From Anaerococcus provencensis (GTDB lineage: Bacteria; Bacillota; Clostridia; Tissierellales; Peptoniphilaceae): 44,267 nt of DNA. Under the pieces are notes generated by a model that saw only the letters and a list, made by a program, of their open reading frames with translations, did no database searches and was not told where the DNA came from. Positions 1-8,573 of this stretch are shown piece by piece; the first letter of the stretch is position 1; every line of letters starts with the position of its first letter. The stretch covers positions 1 to 44,267 of the forward strand of contig NZ_HG003690.1 of the NCBI RefSeq assembly GCF_000312365.2, given 5' to 3'. A program made the translations under genes and the position numbers.

Positions 1-5
1 GCAGT

Positions 6-479
6 TTATTTATTGCTTCTTTTTACTGACTCTCCCGTAAACGGGTCATAGTATTCCTTGATACTTATTTGATCCGCATAATAGTCTTCTTTTAGTTGAT
101 TTTGTATATATTCTTTTATCATTTTCTCATTTCGCCCTACTGTATCCACGTAATAACCTCTACACCAGAAATGTCTGTTTCCATATTTATATTTTAAGTT
201 TGCGTGTCGATCAAATATTATTAGTGAACTTTTTCCTTTTAGATAACCCATTATTTCTGAGATACTATATTTTGGTGGTACTTCTATAAGCATATGGACA
301 TGATCTGGGCACAGCTCCGCTTCTATTATGTTTATTCCTTTTCTTTGACATAGTTCTCGTAGTATTTGACCTATGTCTTTTTTTAGTTTCCCATATATTT
401 CTTGTCTTCTAAATTTAGGGGCAAATACTATATGATATTTACATCTCCATTTTGTATGTGATAAACTATTGTTGTCCAA
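6..479 (-). CDS. tnpA: IS200-type transposase TnpA (Y1 HUH)
   Basis: Single-strand transposase of the IS200/IS605 family, which cuts and rejoins IS ends through a phosphotyrosine link. Visible are the HUH motif in PDHVHML (about residues 58-64 from the chosen start) and the Tyr-containing RGYYVDTVG segment (about 107-115). I chose TTG at 477-479: AAGGAG lies at 486-491 with 6-nt spacing, and the resulting N-terminus (xDNNSLSHTKWRCKYHIVFAP) matches the usual family start. An upstream ATG at 504-506 would add nine Lys/Asn-rich residues and has no ribosome binding site. At about 157 residues the protein is full length. No tnpB is present in the window, which fits an IS200-type rather than IS605-type element. 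The right end lies outside the window. Confidence 0.93.
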   Translation of the reverse strand: MDNNSLSHTKWRCKYHIVFAPKFRRQEIYGKLKKDIGQILRELCQRKGINIIEAELCPDHVHMLIEVPPKYSISEIMGYLKGKSSLIIFDRHANLKYKYGNRHFWCRGYYVDTVGRNEKMIKEYIQNQLKEDYYADQISIKEYYDPFTGESVKRSNK

Positions 480-569
480 TTTATTCTCCTTGTTTTTATT
501 GTGCATGTGGTTATCACAATTATATTACAAGTGAGAATTTTTTGGTCTTGAAGCTAAAGCTTAATTCCT

Positions 570-588
570 CCACCTGCACAGCAGGTGG
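570..588. repeat. IS200 left-end hairpin
   Basis: A perfect 8-bp stem CCACCTGC/GCAGGTGG with loop ACA sits about 90 nt upstream of the transposase start and is followed by a T run. IS200-family elements carry such a subterminal hairpin at the left end. It is the TnpA recognition structure and can also block read-through from outside. The exact element boundary and cleavage site cannot be fixed from one copy. Confidence 0.7.
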
Positions 589-918
589 TTTTTTGTTTCG
601 CTCACATCCGTTCGCTCAACTCACTTAAGTGAAGCAATAAAAACGCAGTTAAAGCAAAAAACTCCAAATACAAACATTACTGAATCCCCCAAAAAAGGAA
701 TAGCAAATGTATCAGGAGCCATTGTTATTTAACCCTTTGCAGGAGCTGTTCTTAAATAAACTAAAAGAAATTAATAATTAAAGGGCCTTATGCTAATTTT
801 CTGCTAATCGGCTCTTTTAGGATAATATTATTAAATATAAATCTTAATAAAAAAAGTTTAACTTAAAATTAGTGGGTATAAATATATATGAAAAGAGCGA
901 GTAAATAGGAGGCTTATA
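589..918. other. Gene-poor stretch with a decayed reading frame
   Basis: No complete gene is visible. On the + strand one frame is open without a plausible start from about 601 to a TAA at 730-732. Its tail reads about LSEAIKTQLKQKTPNT...ANVSGAIVI. This could be the C-terminal remnant of a gene cut by IS200 insertion, but I recognise no family. The rest is AT-rich sequence leading to the ribosome binding site of the next gene (AGGAGG, 907-912). Confidence 0.3.
780..817 (+). terminator. Weak terminator-like hairpin
   Basis: AAAGGGCC (780-787) pairs with GGCTCTTT (810-817), including one G-U pair, around a 22-nt loop. There is only a short T run. It may be the terminator of the decayed frame upstream. 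Confidence 0.3.
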
Positions 919-2202
919 ATGAAAAATAATTTAAAGAAAGCTCTGGCTATAGCATTAGCTGCAGGAATGATTTTTCCCGTAAACAACTCATTTGCCGACC
1001 AAGGTGAAAAAGCCGACAATAAAGAAAAAACAAACACGGAAGAACCAATAAATGTTGGTAAGAGAGATTGGAAGTATACAAACTATAAAATAGCTTATAA
1101 ATTAGATGGCAAAGATTGTCCACTAGATACAATAATAGCAGATCTTATTCCTGGATCCGGATATGACTATCACCTAGTAAATCTAGATGAATTCGAAGGT
1201 GCCGTTAAGGATACTAATTTTGACTTTGAAATCATAGGAGAAGATGAAAACGAAATCGAAATAAAAAAGACAAATTCAAGTGATACAAATTCATACAAAA
1301 TAGGAAAACAAACACACGATGGCAAGAAATACATAGATTTACTAGATTTTGTTCATAAGTTAGCTTTTAGAGCCTATTCTTTGGAAAATAATTATCAAAA
1401 CTATGAAAATATGGTATTTGTCTTAAAATCTGATAAGAGTGATATAGCTAGTCCAAGCCTTGACGAATTTAAAAAAGAAGTGCAAAAGCACGATTATACA
1501 GTAATTTTCCCATACAAAGCTATTAAAACAGAAAATCCATCAGTTAATAACTATAAAATTTTAGCTATGGAAAAATATATTGAATATTTGAAGAAACAAG
1601 AAAATTACGATGTAGGTGTAATTGGACTTGTTACAGATTACGAAAATTTCACCAAAGATGACATCAAAAATTTATACGGTTCTAAAGGTCCACAGTGGAC
1701 AGTTTTTGGTCAAACTGATGAAATCAACAAATATATAAACGAGAAGAATGGAAATTACGACCCAAGCTATCGTTTTTACGAAATTTATATGATGGATAAA
1801 GATTTAAATATATTAGGTGAGCCTTACCAAAACTATAGAGAGAAGATTTCAGATATCTACCTTAACCTTGGAAACCATGAAGAAAAAACTAATCCAGAAT
1901 TAGACCAAGTAATAGATGATATAGCAAGTGCTAACTTCATTGACTATACAGTAAATGGCAAAACACCTAGTGAAACTGATATTAAAGACTATAAAAAAGC
2001 AAATACAAAAAAAATTATAGAGAATTTAAAATCATCTTTAGATGAGAACAGAGTTAAATGCGAAGCTGCAAAATTGTTATTAGATAAATATCCAAAAACA
2101 ATAAAAAGCGTTAAGGATAAAGTCAAAAAATTAATTGATGAATCAATCAAATATCAAAAACAAGCAGAAGAAACTATAATAGAACTAGAAAAAAGTTTAT
2201 AA
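919..2202 (+). CDS. Secreted protein of unknown function, 427 aa
   Basis: I do not recognise a family. The N-terminus is a clear Sec signal peptide: KNNLKK, a hydrophobic Ala-rich core, then cleavage likely near SFA-DQ at about residue 26. The mature part is Lys/Asp/Glu/Asn-rich with no transmembrane segment, no lipobox, no LPXTG sortase signal and no wall-binding repeats, so the protein is probably released or held by partner binding. The last 60 residues are Lys/Glu-rich and predicted helical (KDKVKKLIDESIKYQKQAEE). The start is supported by AGGAGG at 907-912. The gene stands alone, converging on jag across a shared terminator. Confidence 0.75.
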   Translation: MKNNLKKALAIALAAGMIFPVNNSFADQGEKADNKEKTNTEEPINVGKRDWKYTNYKIAYKLDGKDCPLDTIIADLIPGSGYDYHLVNLDEFEGAVKDTNFDFEIIGEDENEIEIKKTNSSDTNSYKIGKQTHDGKKYIDLLDFVHKLAFRAYSLENNYQNYENMVFVLKSDKSDIASPSLDEFKKEVQKHDYTVIFPYKAIKTENPSVNNYKILAMEKYIEYLKKQENYDVGVIGLVTDYENFTKDDIKNLYGSKGPQWTVFGQTDEINKYINEKNGNYDPSYRFYEIYMMDKDLNILGEPYQNYREKISDIYLNLGNHEEKTNPELDQVIDDIASANFIDYTVNGKTPSETDIKDYKKANTKKIIENLKSSLDENRVKCEAAKLLLDKYPKTIKSVKDKVKKLIDESIKYQKQAEETIIELEKSL

Positions 2203-2208
2203 ATTAAA

Positions 2209-2245
2209 AAAAGGAGCTGTTGCAATCCTGGCAACAACTCCTTTT
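2209..2245. terminator. Bidirectional terminator between the secreted-protein gene and jag
   Basis: The arms at 2209-2223 (AAAAGGAGCTGTTGC) and 2231-2245 (GCAACAACTCCTTTT) pair over 15 positions with one mismatch around a 7-nt loop. A and T runs flank both sides, so it can stop both converging transcripts. Confidence 0.85.
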
Positions 2246-2249
2246 AAAT

Positions 2250-3439
2250 TTATTCTTCCTCATCTGATAGGTAAGAAACAACTACATAACGTTTTGGTTC
2301 TATGCCTTCTGAGTGGCTAGTTACATTTGCATGTTTGCTAATTTCTTCGTGAGCTAGTCTTCTTTCGTAGGAGTTCATGTATTTTAAGTTCCAAGATTTC
2401 TTGCTTCTTTGAACCTTTCTTGCTGTGTCTGCTGCAAGTTCTACAATTTTTTCATCTCTACGTTTTTTGTAATTATTGATATCTACATTTACTCTGAGGT
2501 TGTTTGCCCTTGAATCAATAGATTTTCTAATCAAAAGCTCTATGGCATCTAGGGTTTGGCCGCCTCTACCTATGGCAATGCCTGTGTCATTTTCATCAAC
2601 CTTGGCATCAAGTTTGATGATTGATCCTTCTAAGTTGCCATAAACTGTAGCATTTTCAAAGTGCATTTGCTCTAAGATTTCTTCTAAAAATTCCTTGGCC
2701 TTGTAGTACTTATCAATGTCAGATTGTTGTTTTTCTTTGGCAATATTCACCTTATGAGAATCTGCACCTGCAGTAAATACTCTTGCTATTGACTCATCTT
2801 TGCTTTCTTCATTTGATCCTTCTATTGAATCTTCTGCTAAATCTTCACTAGATTCTTCTATAGATTTCTCTTCTTCAAAAACTGGTTCTGGACGTCTTTC
2901 TATCTTGTAGCCATCCTTTGTTATTGAGTCAATATTGTGGTCTAAAACTTGGGATAAGTCTGGATTTTCCTTTTTTCTTTTGATGAATTCTCTTGGTAAG
3001 AATTGATTTTTTGAAGTCTAGAGTATTCTCCTAAGTCTTCTTCTTCGCCTCTGATACTTTTTATAGAATCTTCAAAGGCATCAGAATCATATTGGTAGTC
3101 TTCCTTTTGGCTAGGAATTTCTTGCTCTTCATCACTTTTGTAATTTGCAGAAGCTTCGTTTTTGTAATACTCTGATCTTTTAGAAATATTGTAAGATTCG
3201 TCATTTCCTTTAGAGCTATCTCTTTTGATTTCTTCTTCAAAATCAAAAAGACTTTCTTCTACACTTTCATCATAGATTACTTTTACAACAGCATCCTTGC
3301 TGCCAAGACCCAAAAATCCAGCAGATCCTTCTTCTATGACTTCTATTTCAACTTCTGATCTGTCTTTACCAATTTCATTTAAGGCTAAGCTAATAGCTTC
3401 TTCTTTATTTTTTGCTTGTTTTATTATTGACTTTTTCAT
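2250..3439 (-). pseudogene. jag: Jag/KhpB RNA-binding protein, split by a frameshift
   Basis: KhpB (SpoIIIJ-associated Jag) is a cytoplasmic RNA-binding protein usually encoded next to yidC. The first frame (3439 down to 2942) holds the Jag_N domain (about residues 1-50, including GSAGFLGLGSKDAVVKV) and a long acidic linker. The second frame continues from about 3017 and holds the KH domain with the GRGG loop and the R3H motif (RRLAHEEISKH). The frames meet at a run of six A on the coding strand (plus-strand T run 3007-3012). One extra A would give a continuous protein of about 396 residues through QKNQFLPREF. The start overlaps the yidC end by 35 nt and has a GAGG site. It may be a true mutation, a homopolymer sequencing error or slippage. 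The second frame could be internally initiated at GTG 2750. Confidence 0.85.
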
Positions 3440-4157
3440 CTTTTACCTCATCTAATTGTTTTGGTTTTTTAACTGTGAAATGCATTATTACCATAATTAT
3501 AAGTCTGATAAGAGAACTCATTGTATAGTAAAGTGGAAGACCAGCTGGTAGTCTGATAAAGGTCATAAAGAAAATTAGTGGCATAAATAAGAAAGATTTA
3601 TTCATGGCACTCATTGGTCCTTCACTCATTTGAGGGTTAGTCTTCATTGAAAATAGGGTTACCAAAAATTGGGATATACTTGTAAGTAATGGCAAACCGA
3701 ACCATAGTGGGTCTGCAAGTGTTAGATCTGGTACCCAGTAGAAATCTCTTCTAAGATTTTCTATGCCCTCAGGGAAGACAAAGGTTTTTGTATCGTTCAT
3801 AACTCTAAATAATCCAAAGAGGATTAAAAGTTGAAAAATCATCATAAGACAAGATGAAATACCTGGATTGACTCCCTCTTCCTTATATAGCTCTTGCATC
3901 TTTTTTTGCATGATCTGTTGATCGTAGGAATATTTCTTTTGGATTTCATCCATCTTAGGTTTTATTCTTTGAGTTTGTTCAGCCTGCTTTTGGCTGGAAA
4001 TTGTAACTGGTATTGTGATTAGGGAAACTAAAAGAGTCATAATAATGATTGCTATGGCATAATAAGAAATGTTTTCTGGTTCTACACCGGTTGCTGATAG
4101 CGAATCATATATCCACCTCATTAGCTTGCCCAAAATGCTAGCTAAAAAATTTATCAT
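3405..4157 (-). CDS. yidC: Membrane protein insertase YidC/OxaI
   Basis: YidC inserts membrane proteins into the cytoplasmic membrane, alone or with SecYEG. The 250-residue protein has an N-terminal membrane segment, the positively charged cytoplasmic helical hairpin (KQAEQTQRIKPKMDEIQKKY...MQKKMQELYKEEGVNPG), the typical NPGISSCLMMIFQLLILFGLF segment and further membrane helices ending in a basic Lys-rich tail. No lipobox is evident at the N-terminus, unlike some Gram-positive homologues. It lies 21 nt after yidD and overlaps jag by 35 nt, so it is part of the rpmH operon. Confidence 0.96.
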   Translation of the reverse strand: MINFLASILGKLMRWIYDSLSATGVEPENISYYAIAIIIMTLLVSLITIPVTISSQKQAEQTQRIKPKMDEIQKKYSYDQQIMQKKMQELYKEEGVNPGISSCLMMIFQLLILFGLFRVMNDTKTFVFPEGIENLRRDFYWVPDLTLADPLWFGLPLLTSISQFLVTLFSMKTNPQMSEGPMSAMNKSFLFMPLIFFMTFIRLPAGLPLYYTMSSLIRLIIMVIMHFTVKKPKQLDEVKDEKVNNKTSKK

Positions 4158-4178
4158 AATCTCTCCATATAATATAAA

Positions 4179-4394
4179 TTAAGGGACAGGGTCATATCCA
4201 CCCTTGGAAAAAGGATTACATCGTAAAATTCTCCACACAGACATCAAAAATGCTTTTACAAATCCATACCTTCTAAAACACTCAATAGCGTAGCTAGAAC
4301 AGGTCGGATGATATTTGCACTTTCCAAAGCCAAGTTGTGGAGAAATGTAGTTTCGATAAAATATAATGATTTTTATAAAAATTTTATTTAACAT
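4179..4394 (-). CDS. yidD: Membrane protein insertion efficiency factor YidD
   Basis: This small peripheral membrane protein assists YidC-dependent insertion. At 71 residues it is the usual family length and shows the family signature: an amphipathic N-terminus, [10 protein letters not shown], then the Cys motif [11 protein letters not shown] and the end [17 protein letters not shown]. Its start overlaps the end of rnpA by 11 nt, so translation is probably coupled. Confidence 0.96.
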   Translation of the reverse strand: MLNKIFIKIIIFYRNYISPQLGFGKCKYHPTCSSYAIECFRRYGFVKAFLMSVWRILRCNPFSKGGYDPVP

Positions 4395-4734
4395 AAAAAA
4401 TCTTATTCTTTTTAAATGCTTTGCTAAGTACGTGACCTAGAGATTTCTTAAGTCTGATGTAGTCAAATTCTGTGACATGCTTTTTTGGAATGATAACAAT
4501 ATCAACTCCATTGAGATTTTTGTAATTATTCCTTACTATATCGCGTAGTTTTCTCTTAAGTCTGTTTCTTTGGTTGGCCTTACCAATCTTTTTGCTTATA
4601 GAAAAACCAAAGCGGGGATGGGAGAGGCCATTGTTTTTGATCAATACAGTAAAGTCTCTATTAAAAAAAGCTTGATTCTTTTTGTATACTCTCTGAAAGT
4701 CAGTATCTTTTCTTAAACTTATTCGCTTTTCCAT
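4384..4734 (-). CDS. rnpA: Ribonuclease P protein component
   Basis: The protein subunit of RNase P binds the catalytic RNA and pre-tRNA 5' leaders. At 116 residues it is typical. It has an N-terminal [13 protein letters not shown] segment, central [12 protein letters not shown] and the arginine-rich RNR box ([11 protein letters not shown]). It is second in the operon, 47 nt after rpmH. Confidence 0.96.
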   Translation of the reverse strand: MEKRISLRKDTDFQRVYKKNQAFFNRDFTVLIKNNGLSHPRFGFSISKKIGKANQRNRLKRKLRDIVRNNYKNLNGVDIVIIPKKHVTEFDYIRLKKSLGHVLSKAFKKNKIFYVK

Positions 4735-4781
4735 CTATGTCCTTAAATCTAAGTAAAAAAGCAAAACTTATAGCTTATAAA

Positions 4782-4916
4782 TTAAGCTGAAAGTCTTTTT
4801 CTGTTTTTCTTACGTCTAGCTTTAATAACGCGTCTGCCACCTGGTGTTGACATTCTTTTTCTAAAACCATGATCTTTAGCTCTTTTTCTTCTATTTGGTT
4901 GATAGGTTCTTTTCAT
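4782..4916 (-). CDS. rpmH: Ribosomal protein bL34
   Basis: The 44-residue protein begins [20 protein letters not shown] and ends KKNRKRLSA, the canonical bL34 of the large subunit. AGGAGGTGT (plus-strand ACACCTCCT at 4921-4929) precedes the ATG at 4916. It is the first gene of the rpmH-rnpA-yidD-yidC-jag operon and marks the left edge of the origin region. Confidence 0.97.
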   Translation of the reverse strand: MKRTYQPNRRKRAKDHGFRKRMSTPGGRRVIKARRKKNRKRLSA

Positions 4917-4949
4917 TATTACACCTCCTCATAAATTTTGACTCATATT

Positions 4950-4978
4950 ATTATATGTAGAAATAGCTATTCTGTCAA
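4950..4978 (-). promoter_or_regulatory. rpmH promoter (sigma-A consensus)
   Basis: On the minus strand a perfect TTGACA (4978-4973) is separated by 17 nt from a perfect TATAAT (4955-4950). The -10 box lies 33 nt before the rpmH start codon, which fits a strong ribosomal-protein promoter. Confidence 0.9.
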
Positions 4979-5611
4979 GGTTTTTTAGCTCTTTTGATCC
5001 TAAATTAACTAAGAATATTTACCATGAATAAAAATTCTAGGATTTTCCTTATAAATATACCAAATATCAGAGAATTCCCTTATATTTTTTCAATGTGGAT
5101 AAATAATTTAGGAAATTTTTTTATCAACAATTTTTGAACACTTATCCAAATGAAAAAAAATTAATATATGTGAGTATAAAAAAATCAAAATCCCATTATA
5201 TGGACAAAGGCAAAGTAAAATTATAAAAATCATAAATAAATACACAGACTTATCCACATATCAACAATAATAAATCTTAATTAATAATTTTCTTGGGGAG
5301 TTTTCCCAAAACTTATTAACAAGATGTGGATAACTTGTACAAATCTCTATTTTAGAGTATAATTTGAGGTGTAAAAATATATGGAAAAGCCAGTTTTTGC
5401 TTTTCATAGGTTATATTTTTGTGGAAAAGTTTTAATTTTTTTATTTTTCTCGATTTTTTATAATTTTAATCTCATAAAATAGAGCTTTATTTAAAAATTT
5501 TCGACTTATCCACAATTTAATCCACATTAGTGGATAAGTCCTATTATTTGGTCTAATCCTTTAAATATAGGTCTTTATACTTGTGGAAAGATTTTTAATA
5601 AGAAAGGCTTG
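4979..5611. other. oriC, left part: AT-rich rpmH-dnaA gap with DnaA boxes
   Basis: No gene is present. Perfect 9-mers matching TTATCCACA or its complement TGTGGATAA lie at 5094-5102, 5250-5258, 5325-5333 and 5506-5514. One-mismatch copies lie at 5121-5129, 5142-5150, 5420-5428 and 5529-5537. The sequence is extremely AT-rich with long A and T runs suited to unwinding. Position between rpmH and dnaA is the standard Firmicutes origin site. Boxes occur in both orientations. Confidence 0.9.
5335..5363 (+). promoter_or_regulatory. Probable dnaA promoter next to a DnaA box
   Basis: TTGTAC (5335-5340) and TATAAT (5358-5363) are separated by 17 nt. A perfect DnaA box ends at 5333, directly before the -35 element, so DnaA binding could regulate its own transcription. 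The implied leader is about 245 nt. Confidence 0.6.
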
Positions 5612-5614
5612 ATG

Positions 5615-7015
5615 ATGATCAATTTAGAATACATTACAGATGAATTAAAAAATGAAATGAAAATGAATATTCCAGATGAGAGTCAATATTACACATGGAT
5701 AGATATTTTAAAACCATTAAATCTCTATGAAAATACTCTGTATTTGGAAATACCAAAGTCCAATATGATTTTCGTTTACGATAAGATATGGACCCCGTCC
5801 CTCCAAGAAAGCTTGGATAGGATTACAAAAGATGAGCCTGGCCACTATAAGGTCGTGGTTGTTGCAAGGGATTCTGATTCATATTCAAGGATCTTGACCT
5901 TGGGCAATAACTTTGATGACGATGGACAAATGAGGATAAAGGGAGTAAACAAGTATCCAAAGCCACTTTTGGATAGGAACTATACCTTTGAAAACTTCAT
6001 CCAAGGCAAATCCAACCAATACGCCCTAGCTGTTGCCAGTGCAGTTACTGAAAATATCATAAATGGCCACCCAAATAAGGTCTATAACCCTCTATTTATA
6101 TATGGAGATTCGGGCCTTGGCAAAACTCACTTGATGCAGGCCATAGCCCATAAGATCCTTGAAGAGCGTGACGACTTATATGTCATGTACATATCTAGTG
6201 AACGCTTTACCAATGAGCTTATAGCAAGTATCCAGCCAACGAGCAGGTCCAAAAACCAAAATTTAAACCAAGAATTTAGGGACAAGTACAGGTCAGCAGA
6301 TATCCTCCTTATAGACGACATCCAGTTTCTATCTAATAAGGAAGGTACACAAACGGAGTTATTCCACACCTTCAATGACCTATACTATGCTGATAAGCAA
6401 ATAGTCCTATCATCAGATAGGCCTCCTCTTGAGATCAAAGACTTGGAAGATAGGTTACTTTCAAGGTTTTCTTGGGGCATTACCGTTGATATTCAAAAAC
6501 CAGATTTTGAGACTAGGGTTGCCATACTTCAGAAAAAATCTGATGAATTAGGTGCCTTTATAGACAATGAAATATTGACCTATATAGCTGAAAATATCGA
6601 TACAAACATTAGAGATTTGGAAGGTGCTTTATCAACAGCCATTGCCTATGCCAAGGGAGATGGAAGAAATACCATAAACCTTGAAGATGCGACAAAGGGC
6701 ATCAATACAAGGTCCATCAACAAGAGAAAGCACATCAATATAGGCGATATACAAAAAAAGGTAGCAGAGAAATATGCTATAAAAGTTTCCGACCTAAAGG
6801 GCAAGAGCAGGAAAAAGGAAATAGTAAACCCAAGGCATATAGCCATGTACCTATCAAGAGATTTGACCGATTCATCCCTTGTTACTATTTCAAATGCTTT
6901 TGAAAGAGATCATACTACCATCATGCATGGCATAGATAAGGTAAAAGATCAGATGGAAAGCGATGAAGATTTTAAAACAGAAGTAGAAGATTTGAGAAAT
7001 TCTTTGACTGACTAA
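5615..7015 (+). CDS. dnaA: Chromosomal replication initiator DnaA
   Basis: DnaA is an AAA+ ATPase that binds DnaA boxes and opens the origin. It has an N-terminal oligomerisation domain (about residues 1-90), Walker A GDSGLGKTH, Walker B ILLIDDIQFL, sensor region RLLSRFSWG and a C-terminal helix-turn-helix with ERDHTTIMHGIDK. The canonical Walker A opens GGVGLGKTH; GDSG is a mild variant. Three candidate starts lie in tandem (TTG 5609, ATG 5612, ATG 5615). I favour 5615 because AAAGG ends at 5607, giving 7-nt spacing. At about 466 residues the length is normal. DnaA boxes flank the gene on both sides. Confidence 0.97.
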   Translation: MINLEYITDELKNEMKMNIPDESQYYTWIDILKPLNLYENTLYLEIPKSNMIFVYDKIWTPSLQESLDRITKDEPGHYKVVVVARDSDSYSRILTLGNNFDDDGQMRIKGVNKYPKPLLDRNYTFENFIQGKSNQYALAVASAVTENIINGHPNKVYNPLFIYGDSGLGKTHLMQAIAHKILEERDDLYVMYISSERFTNELIASIQPTSRSKNQNLNQEFRDKYRSADILLIDDIQFLSNKEGTQTELFHTFNDLYYADKQIVLSSDRPPLEIKDLEDRLLSRFSWGITVDIQKPDFETRVAILQKKSDELGAFIDNEILTYIAENIDTNIRDLEGALSTAIAYAKGDGRNTINLEDATKGINTRSINKRKHINIGDIQKKVAEKYAIKVSDLKGKSRKKEIVNPRHIAMYLSRDLTDSSLVTISNAFERDHTTIMHGIDKVKDQMESDEDFKTEVEDLRNSLTD

Positions 7016-7244
7016 GGGCAAAATGTGCATAACTTTTGGGATAAGCTTGTGGATAAGTAAATTTAAAATTTATAAAAATAATCTCAAAATAATATGTGGA
7101 TAAAGTCCAAACTTATCCTTGGCTTATCCACAGGATATTTTGTATAAGTAATGGCTTGATATAAAGATTTGCTTGACTTTTCCACATATATACAGGCCCT
7201 ACTACTAATACTACTAAATATATATAGTTATATGAGGAGACACC
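7016..7244. other. oriC, right part: dnaA-dnaN gap with DnaA boxes
   Basis: Perfect DnaA boxes are at 7048-7056, 7095-7103 (TGTGGATAA) and 7124-7132 (TTATCCACA). One-mismatch copies are at 7024-7032 and 7178-7186. Together with the rpmH-dnaA boxes this makes a bipartite origin as in Bacillus subtilis, where the unwinding element lies on the dnaA-dnaN side. AT-rich sequence follows at 7187-7230, then the dnaN ribosome binding site GAGGAG. Confidence 0.85.
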
Positions 7245-8357
7245 ATGAAATTTGAAGTTAAACAAAATGAGCTGATAAATGCTATCAATATTGCCAATAG
7301 GGCAGTATCAAAAAACACCAATATACAAATTCATGAATTAATATACTTTGAAGCAAAAGAAGATAGACTCTCACTGACTGCTTTTGATGGAGAAATCACA
7401 ATCAAGACCTTTATAGAAGCAAGAGTAATAGAAGAAGGTGAGATGGCCTTAAAGGCAAATCTATTTACTAATATCATTAGAAAACTTCCTAATGACATTG
7501 TAAAGATAGAAAGTAAGGATGGCAAAATATCTATAAGAAGTCAAAATTCAAACTTCAACCTCCTTGCCTTTGAGTATTTTGAAAAACAAGACCTAGAATT
7601 GCCAGATACATCTCCACTAGAGATATCAAATGATAAATTAAAAAGATCAATCCTTCAAACAGAATTTGCTACAAGCTTAGATGAAACAAAGCTAGCTCTA
7701 ACAGGAATTCTATTTGAGCTAAAAGATGCTAGCCTAAATATGGTGGCCCTTGATGGCTACAGGGTAGCCCTAAAGAAAAACTCCATGGACTACCAATCAG
7801 AATACGAAAATAGCGAATTTATCATACCAAAGAGATCTCTTATGGAATGGTCTAGGATTATAGCTGATGATTCTATTACAAAAATATATAAAAATGAAAA
7901 TGACTTAGTTTTCCAAGCTGAAAACACTACTATGTATTGCAGAGTAATAGATAAAAACTATATAGACTACAGAAATATCATAAATAAAACATCAGAAACG
8001 AGTGTTATAGTTGACAAGGCTAAGCTAGTATCTGCCCTAGACCGTGCCCAAGTTTTGTCAGATCCAGGTAGGGCAAATCTTATTAGAATAGAAATAGCTG
8101 AAAACCACATGATTATCAAATCAAATTCTGAAATAGGGGATGTAAAAGAAGTTATAGAAATAGACCAAGAAGGACCAGACCTTAACATAGCCTTCAATGC
8201 AAGATATATGCAAGAGGGTGTCAGAGCCTTTGACAGTGACAAGATCAAACTTAACTTCAAATCTTCCCTAAATCCATGCTTGATAGATCCAGTTGACAGC
8301 AAATACGAAGATGAAGAATTTACCTACCTAGTTCTTCCAGTAAGACTAGCAAATTAG
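7245..8357 (+). CDS. dnaN: DNA polymerase III sliding clamp, beta subunit
   Basis: This ring-shaped processivity factor encircles DNA and tethers DNA polymerase and repair factors. The 370-residue protein starts MKFEVKQNELINAINIANRAVS and ends FTYLVLPVRL, the two most conserved clamp segments. Three clamp-fold repeats fit the length. A strong TGAGGAG site precedes the ATG. rlbA follows after 9 nt. Confidence 0.97.
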   Translation: MKFEVKQNELINAINIANRAVSKNTNIQIHELIYFEAKEDRLSLTAFDGEITIKTFIEARVIEEGEMALKANLFTNIIRKLPNDIVKIESKDGKISIRSQNSNFNLLAFEYFEKQDLELPDTSPLEISNDKLKRSILQTEFATSLDETKLALTGILFELKDASLNMVALDGYRVALKKNSMDYQSEYENSEFIIPKRSLMEWSRIIADDSITKIYKNENDLVFQAENTTMYCRVIDKNYIDYRNIINKTSETSVIVDKAKLVSALDRAQVLSDPGRANLIRIEIAENHMIIKSNSEIGDVKEVIEIDQEGPDLNIAFNARYMQEGVRAFDSDKIKLNFKSSLNPCLIDPVDSKYEDEEFTYLVLPVRLAN

Positions 8358-8366
8358 GATAAAACT

Positions 8367-8573
8367 ATGGAAGAATTAGAATTTCAAACAGAAATGATAA
8401 CATTAAAAGATTTGCTAAAAGTTACTCAACTTCTCCCATCGGGTGGTATTGCAAAAGCAGTCATCAAGGATGAGGGAGTAATAGTAAATGGAGAAGATTG
8501 CTTTGTTCCGGGCAAAAAACTCTACAAAGGCGACTGGCTAATCTTTGATGATGTCAAAATTACTATTGTATAA
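8367..8573 (+). CDS. rlbA: S4-domain RNA-binding protein YaaA/RlbA
   Basis: This 68-residue single S4-domain protein is of the type conserved between dnaN and recF in Firmicutes, associated with 50S ribosome assembly. The S4 core is visible: ITLKDLLKVTQLLPSGGIAKAVIKDEGVIVNGE. Its stop codon overlaps the recF start by one base (TAATG), so the two are translationally coupled. Confidence 0.9.
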   Translation: MEELEFQTEMITLKDLLKVTQLLPSGGIAKAVIKDEGVIVNGEDCFVPGKKLYKGDWLIFDDVKITIV

